Source of the DNA: Streptomyces sp. P3
GTDB taxonomy: Bacteria; Actinomycetota; Actinomycetes; Streptomycetales; Streptomycetaceae
NCBI RefSeq assembly: GCF_003032475.1
Contig: NZ_CP028369.1
Coordinates: 868,001 to 932,000 of the forward strand
Length of the DNA stretch: 64,000 bases
Reading direction: 5' to 3'
The first letter of the stretch is position 1, and each line of letters begins with the position of its first letter. The position numbers and the translations under genes were made by a program. Positions 19,001 to 27,635 of this stretch are shown here, piece after piece. The notes below the pieces were generated by a model, which saw only the letters and a list, made by a program, of their open reading frames with translations, did no database searches and had not been told where the DNA came from.

Positions 19001-21433
19001 TCACTCGCGGGAGGCGCTCGCGGAGGGGCTCCCGGCCTGGCCGGAGGGGGTCTTCACGCTGTTCTTCAGGAAGCCCATGTCCTCGTAGACGGGGGTCTGG
19101 AATCCGAATGCGCCCGCGTTCACCACGTTCTTGCGGACCGCCGTGAGCTGGGGGCGCTGGTAGAGAGGAATCGATCCGGCAGCCGCCCAGATCCGCGAGT
19201 CCGCCTTGCGGAGCAGGGAGCGGCTGCGGCCCTCGTCCAGCGTCGCGAGCGCCTGGTCGAACAGCTGGTCGACCTGGTCGGTGCCGACCCGTGTGTAGTT
19301 CTGCTCGACGCTGAGCGAGCCGTCGGCGGCCGGCTGCGGCTTGGCGTAGATCGGCCGGGCGTCGGTGGCGGGGAAGGCTGAGGCCGGCCAGGAGTAAAGG
19401 GCGAGGTCGTACTGGCCGGACGCGATGTGGTCCTTGAAGTAGCTCTCGTCCGGGACCTTGGTGATCTCCGTGCGGATGCCGACCTTCGCCAGCATCTTCG
19501 TGATCCGCTCGGCGACCGCCTCGAGGGACTCCGATCCGGGCCCGGACGGCAGCACGAACCGCAGGCTGAGCGCCTTGCCGTCCTTGGCCAGCGCCTTGCC
19601 CGCGGTACCGGCCGGGGCGGCGGAGGCCTTCGGGACGGCGGTGCCCGTCGGCTCGCCGGAGCCCTTGGGGGCGGCGGTGCCCATCGGGGCGTAGGCGCCG
19701 GGGAAGCCGCCCCGGCCGGCCTGCCGGTACTGCGCGCCGTCCTGGGCGAGCCGGTGGCCGCCGTCCGCGCCACTGGCGCTGTTCCTTGCCGTCTCGCCGC
19801 CCGCCGCGCGGGTCGTCTCCCCGCGGCCGGTCACGCCGGGCGCCTTGTCGTCCTCGCCGACGACGTAGGTGCCGTCGCCGTCCTCGGAGTCGCCGGTCTT
19901 CTCCCGCGTGGAGCCGGCCGCCTTCTTCCCCGCGGAGCCGGCCGCCTTCTCGCCCTTCTCCCTGACCGGACCGCCGAGCACCCAGCCGGCGTCCGCGAGC
20001 AGGGCCCGCGCCTCGGCGGCGTCCTGGTCGCCGATCGCTCCGCTGTTGTCGGCGTAGACGTCCTGCCCGGCGAGAGCGAGGTGGCTGCCGACGGGCTCCG
20101 CGGGCAGCCTCAGCGGCTTCAGCACGAGCTCGGCCAGTTCCCCGCGGTCCAGGGCCCGGGCCACGGCCCGCCGCACCCGCTCGTCCGCGAGCGGGCCGGT
20201 CTCACCGTTCAGGGCGAGCTGGGTGTAGGCGGGCTCCAGCGATCTGCGCACCTCGACGGCGCGCAGCGCCTTCTGCTGCTGCTCGAACCGCGCGACCGCC
20301 CTGCGCAGATCGGTGAGCGCCTTCCGGTCGTCCTCGGCCGACTCCCCGGTCCCGCCCTGGTCCTTGCGCTTGTCCTTGGCCTCGTCCTTGCCCTTGTTCC
20401 CGGCCCCGGACTTCTCCGTGCCCCTGTCCTCGTCCTGGTCCGTGTCCTCGGCCACGGACAGGCCGTGGGCCCGGGCCCACGCCCGCAGGGTCTGCTCGGC
20501 GGCCCGCCCGGAGCCGGCGACGGCGTCGGCCGGCGGCCCCGCCGCCCCGCCCGCCGCGCCGTCGACGCGCTGCGCCGTGGCCGGATCCACCTCGGCCAGG
20601 TCGATCTTCCCGGCGGCCAGCGCGGAGGCCCGTTCGTCGCGCTTGACGGCCGTCAGCGTGATCTCGGAGAGCTTGGCCGGCCTGCCCCACCAGCGTGGGT
20701 TGCGGGCGAGGTGCACCTGGTGGTTCTTGGTGTCGACCTTCTGTACGCGGAACGGACCGGCGCTCACCTTCAGTTTGCGCCGCGCCCCGTCGTTGAAGGC
20801 GTCCGGCGTGCCCATGACGTCCTTCGGGTACAGCGGGGAGAAGAGCGAGCGCCAGTCGGCGTACGGGCGGCTGAAGGTGACCCTGACCTCCAGGTCGTCG
20901 TCGCCGCGCTCGATCTTCTCGATGCGCTCGTAGCCGGCGTTGCGGGCGGTCCAGTAGGCGCTGTCCTTGCCGGACAGGGCGCGCCACTGCGCGGCGAAGT
21001 CGGCGGCGCCGATCTCCCGGCCGTCGCTCCAGACGGCCTGCTGGCTGAGCTTGTACAGGACGACCTGCTTGGGCTCGGTGTCGACGACCTTCGCGGACTC
21101 CAGATAGTCCGCGTCGCGCTGCGGCCGGCCCTGCGCGTCGATCCGGAACATCGACGGCAGCACGGCCTGGGCGACCCGGGTCGTGGCGGCGTCGGCGTCC
21201 GCCTGGAAGGTGTTGAGGGTCTCGGGCACCGCGTCCACGGCCCAGCGCAGCGTCCCGCCGTCGGCGACCTGGGCGCGGGCGGTCCGGGCGATGTCCTGGC
21301 GGGCCAACGGGCGGCCCGCCTCGTCCGTGGACCCGCAGCCGGTCAGCAGGGGCGCCGCGAGCACGCCCGCGGACAGGAAGGCGACCGAGCGCATGACCGA
21401 ACGCAGTCCGACGCTGTCGCAGGACTTCGACAT
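19001..21433 (-). CDS. ABC transporter family-5 substrate-binding lipoprotein with large charged insertions
   Basis: An 810-residue protein starting at ATG 21431-21433, with GGAGG five bases upstream. The lipobox is LLTGC with Cys33. The SBP_bac_5 fold is interrupted twice: a Lys/Asp/Glu-rich segment near residues 290-335, and a Gly/Ala/Thr-rich segment near residues 480-600 that includes KASAAPAGTAGKALAKDGK. Typical family members have 530-600 residues, so about 200 residues are extra, mostly low complexity. It has no permease or ATPase genes beside it and may deliver ligand to one of the two nearby permeases. A frame continuing upstream to 22093 is rejected. Confidence 0.88.
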   Translation of the reverse strand: MSKSCDSVGLRSVMRSVAFLSAGVLAAPLLTGCGSTDEAGRPLARQDIARTARAQVADGGTLRWAVDAVPETLNTFQADADAATTRVAQAVLPSMFRIDAQGRPQRDADYLESAKVVDTEPKQVVLYKLSQQAVWSDGREIGAADFAAQWRALSGKDSAYWTARNAGYERIEKIERGDDDLEVRVTFSRPYADWRSLFSPLYPKDVMGTPDAFNDGARRKLKVSAGPFRVQKVDTKNHQVHLARNPRWWGRPAKLSEITLTAVKRDERASALAAGKIDLAEVDPATAQRVDGAAGGAAGPPADAVAGSGRAAEQTLRAWARAHGLSVAEDTDQDEDRGTEKSGAGNKGKDEAKDKRKDQGGTGESAEDDRKALTDLRRAVARFEQQQKALRAVEVRRSLEPAYTQLALNGETGPLADERVRRAVARALDRGELAELVLKPLRLPAEPVGSHLALAGQDVYADNSGAIGDQDAAEARALLADAGWVLGGPVREKGEKAAGSAGKKAAGSTREKTGDSEDGDGTYVVGEDDKAPGVTGRGETTRAAGGETARNSASGADGGHRLAQDGAQYRQAGRGGFPGAYAPMGTAAPKGSGEPTGTAVPKASAAPAGTAGKALAKDGKALSLRFVLPSGPGSESLEAVAERITKMLAKVGIRTEITKVPDESYFKDHIASGQYDLALYSWPASAFPATDARPIYAKPQPAADGSLSVEQNYTRVGTDQVDQLFDQALATLDEGRSRSLLRKADSRIWAAAGSIPLYQRPQLTAVRKNVVNAGAFGFQTPVYEDMGFLKNSVKTPSGQAGSPSASASRE

Positions 21434-21730
21434 CTGGTACCTCCGGGGAGCCGCTGGCAGTGCGTTCTGATCACATTTGGCGGTATTTTGGAGTTGATCA
21501 GATCTACGACTTACTGAAGAGGAAAGGGTTCGCCTGCCGGGAGCGACACGGCGGCAGGGACCCGCAACCCCACTCGTGCGGAGCAACGCACCCCCTCCGC
21601 ACTCCCTCCGCACCCCTGCGTATCCGCCAATCACTGCACACGCCTTCACATCCACCGGTGTGACGCGCAACACTCGCAGGCGCATGAGCGTTGCCGTCCC
21701 TGGCCCTGCCCACGGAAGCGAGGTCATGTC

Positions 21731-22021
21731 ATGTCCGTGCACGACGACCTGACAACCGTCCAGCGTTGCCTCGACGACCTCTCCCGGTCCGTCGGCCGCC
21801 TGGAACAGCAGATCGGCAGCGGCGGCCTGGAGATGCGCCGCGTCCGCACCGACGCGGACCACCTGCGGGAGAGCGTCGCACTGCTGCGCGAGGCGGCCGC
21901 CCATCCCGGCGCGCCGCGCAAGCCCGAACTGGTCACCATCCCCGACACCCCCTACGACGACTCCCTGTGGATCGACACGGACGACGAGGGACTCGGCGCC
22001 CGGGACCGCCACGCCCCCTGA
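21731..22021 (+). CDS. small coiled-coil protein, 96 residues
   Basis: Starts MSVHDDLTTVQRCLDDL behind a GAAGCGAGG site. Heptad-like spacing of Leu and Val over residues 5-60 suggests a coiled coil; the C-terminus (IPDTPYDDSLWIDTDDEG) is acidic. No enzyme motif. It lies 47 bases before the succinate dehydrogenase anchor gene on the same strand and is probably in the same transcript. Function unknown. Confidence 0.75.
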   Translation: MSVHDDLTTVQRCLDDLSRSVGRLEQQIGSGGLEMRRVRTDADHLRESVALLREAAAHPGAPRKPELVTIPDTPYDDSLWIDTDDEGLGARDRHAP

Positions 22022-22068
22022 CCCGAGCCCCCCGACCCGAGCCTCCCGACCCGAACCGGAGTCCTGCG

Positions 22069-22902
22069 TTGGCCACTGGTACGGAACCCTCACCCACCGA
22101 CCACCGTCCCCCGAGCGGCGTACGCGGCGCCGGCCGCGCCGCGATCGCCGCGCCCCATCTGCGGACCGACCGCTGGTGGCTGGCCCCCGCCGCCACCGCC
22201 GCCGGTCTGCTGGCCTTCATCGTCTACTCGACCTGGCGGGCCTTCGCGAACGCCGACTACTACGCGGCCCCCTACGTCTCGCCGTTCTACTCCCCGTGCC
22301 TGGCGGAGAACTGCGACACGATGCGGCACGGCCCCAACGCGGAGCTCTTCGGCGCCTGGTGGGGGATCTCCCCCGCGATCATCATCCTGATCTTCCCGCT
22401 CGGCTTCCGGCTGACCTGCTACTACTACCGCAAGGCCTACTACCGGGGCTTCTGGGCCTCGCCCCCGGCCTGCGCGGTGGCCGAGCCGCACGCGAAGTAC
22501 ACCGGCGAGACCCGTTTCCCGCTCATCCTGCAGAACCTCCACCGGTACTTCTTCTACGCCGCGATCGTCGTCGCCGGGATCCTCACCTACGACACCGTGC
22601 TCGCCTTCCGCGACGAGCACTACGCGTGGGGGCACATGGGACTCGGCACCGTCGTCTTCCTGGTGAACATCGGGCTGATCTGGGCGTACACGATCTCCTG
22701 CCACTCCTGCCGGCACATCGTCGGCGGCAAACTGAAGCACTTCTCCAGGCACCCCGTGCGCTACCGGGCGTGGCAGTTCGTCGGCAGGCTCAACGCCCGC
22801 CACATGCAGCTGGCCTGGGCGTCGCTGGTGAGCGTGGCGCTCGCCGACTTCTACGTCTATCTCGTCGCGTCCGGTGTCTTCGACGATCCGAGGTTTTTCT
22901 AG
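22069..22902 (+). CDS. sdhC: succinate dehydrogenase membrane anchor (five-helix SdhC-like)
   Basis: A 277-residue integral membrane protein. I chose TTG 22069 because GGAG lies eight bases upstream and the protein family begins shortly after; the frame upstream belongs to nothing known. Five hydrophobic helices are visible, near residues 38-60, 98-122, 152-173, 185-212 and 245-268, with a CHSCRH motif after helix 4. It resembles the single-subunit anchor of mycobacterial Sdh1 (Rv0249c) rather than the SdhC/SdhD pair. It anchors the SdhA/SdhB pair at the membrane and passes electrons to menaquinone. Confidence 0.82.
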   Translation: MATGTEPSPTDHRPPSGVRGAGRAAIAAPHLRTDRWWLAPAATAAGLLAFIVYSTWRAFANADYYAAPYVSPFYSPCLAENCDTMRHGPNAELFGAWWGISPAIIILIFPLGFRLTCYYYRKAYYRGFWASPPACAVAEPHAKYTGETRFPLILQNLHRYFFYAAIVVAGILTYDTVLAFRDEHYAWGHMGLGTVVFLVNIGLIWAYTISCHSCRHIVGGKLKHFSRHPVRYRAWQFVGRLNARHMQLAWASLVSVALADFYVYLVASGVFDDPRFF

Positions 22903-22934
22903 ATGCTGCCGAACCTGATGAGTGGGGCCTGCTG

Positions 22935-24887
22935 ATGTCCGTGGTCGACCGCCAGGAGTGGGACGTCGTCGTGGTCGGCGCGGGAGGCGCCGGGCTGCGG
23001 GCCGCCATCGAGGCGCGCGAGCGGGGCGCCCGCACCGCCGTCATCTGCAAGTCGCTGTTCGGCAAGGCGCACACGGTGATGGCCGAGGGCGGCATCGCGG
23101 CGGCGATGGCCAACGCCAACGAGCACGACAGCTGGCAGGTCCACTTCCGCGACACGCTGCGCGGCGGGAAGTTCCTCAACCAGTGGCGGATGGCCGAGCT
23201 GCATGCCCGGGAGGCCCCGGACCGGGTCTGGGAGCTGGAGACCTGGGGCGCGCTCTTCGACCGCACCGCCGACGGCCGGATCTCCCAGCGCAACTTCGGC
23301 GGCCACGAGTACCCGCGCCTCGCCCACGTCGGCGACCGGACGGGCCTGGAACTGATCCGCACCCTCCAGCAGAAGATCGTCTCGCTCCAGCAGGAGGACC
23401 ACAAGGAGACCGGCGACTACGAGTCACGGCTGAAGGTCTTCCAGGAGTGCACGGTCACCCGGATCCTCAAGGACGGGTCGAGAGTGAGCGGTGTCTTCGC
23501 CTACGAACGCGAGACCGGCCGCTTCTTCGTCCTGCAGGCGCCCGCCGTGGTGATCGCGACCGGCGGCATCGGCAAGTCCTTCAAGGTCACGTCGAACTCG
23601 TGGGAGTACACCGGCGACGGCCACGCGCTGGCCCTGCTCGCCGGGGCGCCCCTGCTCAACATGGAGTTCGTGCAGTTCCACCCGACGGGCATGGTCTGGC
23701 CGCCGTCGGTGAAGGGCATCCTCGTCACGGAGTCCGTCCGCGGGGACGGCGGGGTGCTGCGCAACTCCGAGGGCAGGCGGTTCATGTTCGACTACGTCCC
23801 CGACGTCTTCAAGGAGAAGTACGCCGAGTCGGAGGAGGAGGGCGACCGCTGGTACGAGGACCCGGACCACAACCGGCGTCCGCCTGAGCTGCTCCCCCGT
23901 GACGAGGTGGCCCGCGCCATCAACTCCGAGGTGAAGGCGGGCCGCGGCTCCCCGCACGGCGGGGTCTTCCTGGACGTGTCGACACGGATGCCCGCCGACG
24001 TCATCAAGCGCCGGCTGCCCTCCATGTACCACCAGTTCAAGGAGCTCGCGGACGTCGACATCACCGCCGAGGCCATGGAGGTCGGGCCGACCTGCCACTA
24101 CGTGATGGGCGGCATCGCGGTCGACTCCGACACGGCCGCCGCACGGGGGGTGCCGGGACTGTACGCGTCCGGCGAGGTGGCCGGCGGCATGCACGGCTCC
24201 AACCGGCTCGGCGGCAACTCCCTCTCCGACCTGCTGGTGTTCGGCCGGCGAGCGGGCCTGCACGCGGCCGAGTACGCGGCGGCGACGACGTACGAGCGCC
24301 CGACGGTGGACGAGGCGCAGGTGGACGCGGCGGCCGCCGAGGCGCTGCGCCCCTTCTCCGCCGAGGCGGTCGGCGAGGGGCCCGTGAGCGGTGCCGCGGC
24401 CGGCCCCGCGGAGAACCCGTACACCCTCCATCAGGAACTCCAGCAGACCATGAACGACCTGGTCGGCATCATCCGCCGGGAGGGCGAGATGGAGGAGGCC
24501 CTGAACCGGCTGGCGCGGCTGCGGGCACGGGCCCGGCGGGCCGGCGTCGAGGGCCACCGCCAGTTCAACCCCGGCTGGCACCTGGCGCTCGACCTGCGGA
24601 ACATGCTGCTGGTCAGCGAGTGCGTGGCGCGGGCGGCGCTGGAGCGCACCGAGTCGCGCGGCGGCCACACCCGCGAGGACTGCCCGGCGATGGAGCGCAC
24701 GTGGCGCAACGTCAACCTGATCTGCCGGCTCGCCGGCCCCACCGAGGGCCCGGCGGCCGACGACCCGCAGCGCGGCCGGATCCAGCTCGTCCGCGAGACC
24801 ACCGAACCCGTCCGCCCCGACCTGCTCGCCCTCTTCGAGAAGGAGGAGCTGGTCAAGTACCTCACCGAAGAGGAGCTGTGCGAATGA
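22935..24887 (+). CDS. sdhA: succinate dehydrogenase / fumarate reductase flavoprotein subunit
   Basis: A 650-residue flavoprotein starting at ATG 22935 (MSVVDRQEWD). The dinucleotide motif GAGGAGLRAA lies near residue 15. His46 in KAHTVMAEGG is the covalent-FAD histidine. Substrate-binding blocks include HPTGMVWP and the C-terminal GSNRLGGNSLSDLLVFG. It oxidises succinate to fumarate. The stop overlaps the sdhB start (ATGA). Operon order anchor-flavoprotein-iron-sulfur matches the actinobacterial second succinate dehydrogenase. Confidence 0.95.
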   Translation: MSVVDRQEWDVVVVGAGGAGLRAAIEARERGARTAVICKSLFGKAHTVMAEGGIAAAMANANEHDSWQVHFRDTLRGGKFLNQWRMAELHAREAPDRVWELETWGALFDRTADGRISQRNFGGHEYPRLAHVGDRTGLELIRTLQQKIVSLQQEDHKETGDYESRLKVFQECTVTRILKDGSRVSGVFAYERETGRFFVLQAPAVVIATGGIGKSFKVTSNSWEYTGDGHALALLAGAPLLNMEFVQFHPTGMVWPPSVKGILVTESVRGDGGVLRNSEGRRFMFDYVPDVFKEKYAESEEEGDRWYEDPDHNRRPPELLPRDEVARAINSEVKAGRGSPHGGVFLDVSTRMPADVIKRRLPSMYHQFKELADVDITAEAMEVGPTCHYVMGGIAVDSDTAAARGVPGLYASGEVAGGMHGSNRLGGNSLSDLLVFGRRAGLHAAEYAAATTYERPTVDEAQVDAAAAEALRPFSAEAVGEGPVSGAAAGPAENPYTLHQELQQTMNDLVGIIRREGEMEEALNRLARLRARARRAGVEGHRQFNPGWHLALDLRNMLLVSECVARAALERTESRGGHTREDCPAMERTWRNVNLICRLAGPTEGPAADDPQRGRIQLVRETTEPVRPDLLALFEKEELVKYLTEEELCE

Positions 24888-25654
24888 GCGGCTACGAGGC
24901 CCGGTTCCGGGTCTGGCGCGGTGACACGGAGGGCGGCGGTCTGGAGGACTTCGCGGTCGAGGTCAACGACGGCGAGGTGGTGCTGGACATCATCCACCGG
25001 CTGCAGTCCACACAGGCGCCCGACCTCGCCGTCCGCTGGAACTGCAAGGCGGGCAAGTGCGGTTCGTGCTCGGCGGAGATCAACGGGCGGCCCCGGCTGA
25101 TGTGCATGACGCGCATGTCGGTGTTCACCCCCGACGAGACGATCACGGTGACCCCGCTGCGGGCCTTCCCGGTGATCCGCGACCTGGTCACGGACGTCGG
25201 GTTCAACTACCGCAAGGCGAGGGAGGTCCCGGCGTTCGTGCCGCCCGAGGGGGTCGGGCCCGGCGAGTACCGGATGTTCCAGGAGGACGTGGACCGTTCG
25301 CAGGAGTTCCGCAAGTGCATCGAGTGCTTCCTGTGCCAGGACACCTGCCATGTCGTGCGCGACCACGAGGAGAACAAGGCGGCGTTCGCCGGCCCCCGCT
25401 TCCTCATGCGGATCGCCGAGCTGGACATGCACCCGCTGGACGGGGCCGAGGCGAGCGGCCTGGACCGCAAACGCACGGCCCAGGACGAACACGGCCTCGG
25501 CTACTGCAACATCACCAAGTGCTGCACGGAGGTCTGCCCCGAGGGCATCAAGATCACCGACAACGCGCTGATCCCGCTGAAGGAACGCGCCGTCGACCGC
25601 AAGTACGACCCGCTGGTGTGGCTGGGCTCGAAGATCAGGAGGCGGTCGTCGTAG
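24884..25654 (+). CDS. sdhB: succinate dehydrogenase iron-sulfur subunit
   Basis: A 256-residue protein with ligands for three clusters: Cys54, Cys59, Cys62 and Cys74 for [2Fe-2S], then CIECFLCQDTC and CCTEVCPEGI for the [4Fe-4S] and [3Fe-4S] clusters. It transfers electrons from FAD to the anchor. The end overlaps the convergent membrane protein gene by 20 bases, so there is no room for a separate terminator. Confidence 0.95.
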   Translation: MSGYEARFRVWRGDTEGGGLEDFAVEVNDGEVVLDIIHRLQSTQAPDLAVRWNCKAGKCGSCSAEINGRPRLMCMTRMSVFTPDETITVTPLRAFPVIRDLVTDVGFNYRKAREVPAFVPPEGVGPGEYRMFQEDVDRSQEFRKCIECFLCQDTCHVVRDHEENKAAFAGPRFLMRIAELDMHPLDGAEASGLDRKRTAQDEHGLGYCNITKCCTEVCPEGIKITDNALIPLKERAVDRKYDPLVWLGSKIRRRSS

Positions 25655-25976
25655 ACGCCGGGGGCAGCCGGGGGACGCGGCCGGGGCGCCGGGCACGGAG
25701 CCGGACCAGCAGCCCCGCCATGAACACGACCCACCCGGCCCACGCGACGTAGACCGACGCGCCGTGCGGCGGACCCTTCAGCGGGCCGACGAGGGCCCAC
25801 ACCGTCGCTCCGGCTGCGGTGACCAGCGATCCGTATCCCCACAGCCGCGGCCTGAGAATCCTGGACCTGCCCCACGGCGGGACCCAGCCGGTCGCGACTC
25901 CGGCCGCACCGCCCACGGCCAGAACCATGACGGCGAGTGCGGTCGCCCCCACCAGAATCGCGTGCATGGCGCTCAT
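25635..25976 (-). CDS. small membrane protein, 113 residues
   Basis: Three hydrophobic helices are visible (MHAILVGATALAVMVLAVGG, WGYGSLVTAAGATVWALVG, YVAWAGWVVFMAGLLV), followed by an Arg/Pro-rich tail. ATG at 25974 and 25965 are both possible starts. No family recognised. Its 3' end overlaps sdhB on the opposite strand. Confidence 0.7.
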   Translation of the reverse strand: MSAMHAILVGATALAVMVLAVGGAAGVATGWVPPWGRSRILRPRLWGYGSLVTAAGATVWALVGPLKGPPHGASVYVAWAGWVVFMAGLLVRLRARRPGRVPRLPPASTTTAS

Positions 25977-26067
25977 GCTCGCAGGATCTCCGGCGCCGGC
26001 AAGAGTCTTGACCCGACCCCTGCCGACCCGTGGCCGGGTCTTGGGACACGTCGCCCCCGGTCCGCGC

Positions 26068-27540
26068 CTACCGGACCCAGCCCTCCTGGTACGACGTCCA
26101 GTCGGTCTCCGTCGCCGCGAAGTCCACGTACGCCGCCACGCCGAAGTTCTCGCGGTCGGCGTCGGTGCGGGACAGGCCGAGCCGGACGCCCCGGACGGCG
26201 GCGGCGACCGTCTCCGCGTGCGCCCAGTGGCCGAAGCGGTTCTCCCGGTAGAAGGGCAGGCCCATCAGCAGGTCGGTGGAGGGCGGAGTGACCTCCAGGG
26301 CGAGGGACGTCTGCTGGGCGACGTAACCGCCGTAGGTGCTCTGCAGCGGCTGCATGGTGTCGTACGACATCACGGCGATCTGGTCGACGCGGCGGGCGAC
26401 CTGGCCGAAGAACCTCTGCGACCACCACTTGGGGTGCCCGGTGGTCGTGCCCCAGAAGGAGTGGAATCCGGGCACCGGGTCGATCTGGTGGGCGGCGACG
26501 GAGAGCTGGGCGTGGTGGGCCCGGGTGACGGCGCGCAGGGAGTCGAGCAGGGTGAGGTAGTCGGCGTCGTCGGAGTGGAGGGGTTCGAGGTCGAAGTGGG
26601 CGCCCTCGAAACCGGCCGCGAGGATCTCACGGGTCGACCGCACGACGGCGGCACGGGTCTGCGGCCGCTCCAGCCGCATGCCGTCCGGGGTCTCCGTGGC
26701 GAGCACGTCGCCGAGCCAGGCCTGGACGCGCAGCTTCGGCGCCTCCCGGTGCACCGCGGCTATGAACCACCGCGCGTTCGCGTAGGTGGACTTCGGCAGC
26801 GTGCCGTCGTGCTCCAGGGGCCCCGCGTGCAGATAGAGGTCCCGCATGCCGGTGTCGGCGAGGCGGCGGGTCAGGGTCTCGACGTCGGCCTCGGTCTTGC
26901 GGCCGTCCACCCAGGCGTGGCCCAGCCAGATGGCGTCCTTGCCTCGGGTGTACGTGCCGTCGCCCGGATCGCCCAGGTAGTTCACCCGCAGTGCGGCCTC
27001 CGCGACGAGGATCGGCACCAGGATCAGCAGGACGAGGACGAGGGCGGCGCGGCGTACCCGGCGCAGTCGACGTCGGGCCGGCCCACGGCCCGGGGCGGCA
27101 CCGGCTCCGCCGCCGGGGCCGCCCGAACCGCCGTCACCGTCGGCCCCGCCCTCGGCGCCTTCTCCTGCCCCGCCCTCGGCGTCGGACGCGGGCGGCTCGG
27201 GCGGAACGTCACCGGTCTCGGCGGCGGGGACGGGAGCCAGGACGGAGGCTGGGGCGGCGACCTCTGCGGAGGAGGCCTCGGGGCCGGCGGGGGCGGCGCC
27301 GGGGGCTGCGACGCCCGCGCCGGGGGCGGAGTCCGGGGCGGCTGCGGCAGAGTCGGCGGAGTCCGGTGCGGCGGGGGCGGGGCCGGGCCGTTGCCTGGGC
27401 GTCGGTTCAGCCCGCAGTAACCCGGCCTGCGTCGACTCCGGTTTCCGCTGGGGCGCTGTCGCGGGCCTCGGTTGCGGTTTTGGTTGCGCTTGTGTTTGCG
27501 GTTGCGGTTTCGACTCCGTGCGTTCCGGCGATCGGTCCAT
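26068..27540 (-). CDS. membrane-anchored GH18-like (chitinase-fold) protein
   Basis: A 490-residue protein. I chose ATG 27538-27540 (MDRSPERTES) since GGGAGGG lies nine bases upstream; another ATG nine bases earlier abuts the same site. Residues 1-170 are Pro/Ala/Gly-rich and probably disordered and cytoplasmic. One transmembrane helix (RAALVLVLLILVPILVAEAA) follows, and then about 290 residues with TIM-barrel features. FEGAHFDLEPL resembles the DxxDxDxE strand of glycoside hydrolase family 18, and QIAVMSYDT resembles its strand-6 motif. The first two Asp of the catalytic motif are not conserved, so a binding role is possible. Confidence 0.65.
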   Translation of the reverse strand: MDRSPERTESKPQPQTQAQPKPQPRPATAPQRKPESTQAGLLRAEPTPRQRPGPAPAAPDSADSAAAAPDSAPGAGVAAPGAAPAGPEASSAEVAAPASVLAPVPAAETGDVPPEPPASDAEGGAGEGAEGGADGDGGSGGPGGGAGAAPGRGPARRRLRRVRRAALVLVLLILVPILVAEAALRVNYLGDPGDGTYTRGKDAIWLGHAWVDGRKTEADVETLTRRLADTGMRDLYLHAGPLEHDGTLPKSTYANARWFIAAVHREAPKLRVQAWLGDVLATETPDGMRLERPQTRAAVVRSTREILAAGFEGAHFDLEPLHSDDADYLTLLDSLRAVTRAHHAQLSVAAHQIDPVPGFHSFWGTTTGHPKWWSQRFFGQVARRVDQIAVMSYDTMQPLQSTYGGYVAQQTSLALEVTPPSTDLLMGLPFYRENRFGHWAHAETVAAAVRGVRLGLSRTDADRENFGVAAYVDFAATETDWTSYQEGWVR

Positions 27541-27635
27541 CCCGGTCATCCCTCCCGTGTCGTTGCGCCCCACCGCCCCCCGCCTCGGGTGTATCCCACT
27601 CGCGTGACCGGTTTCACGGTCATACGCTCCCAAAT

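Noticed and set aside
22176..22934. Long plus-strand frame running through the sdh anchor gene into sdhA
   Set aside because: Only the part from ATG 22935 matches SdhA; the upstream part is a shadow frame of the anchor gene.
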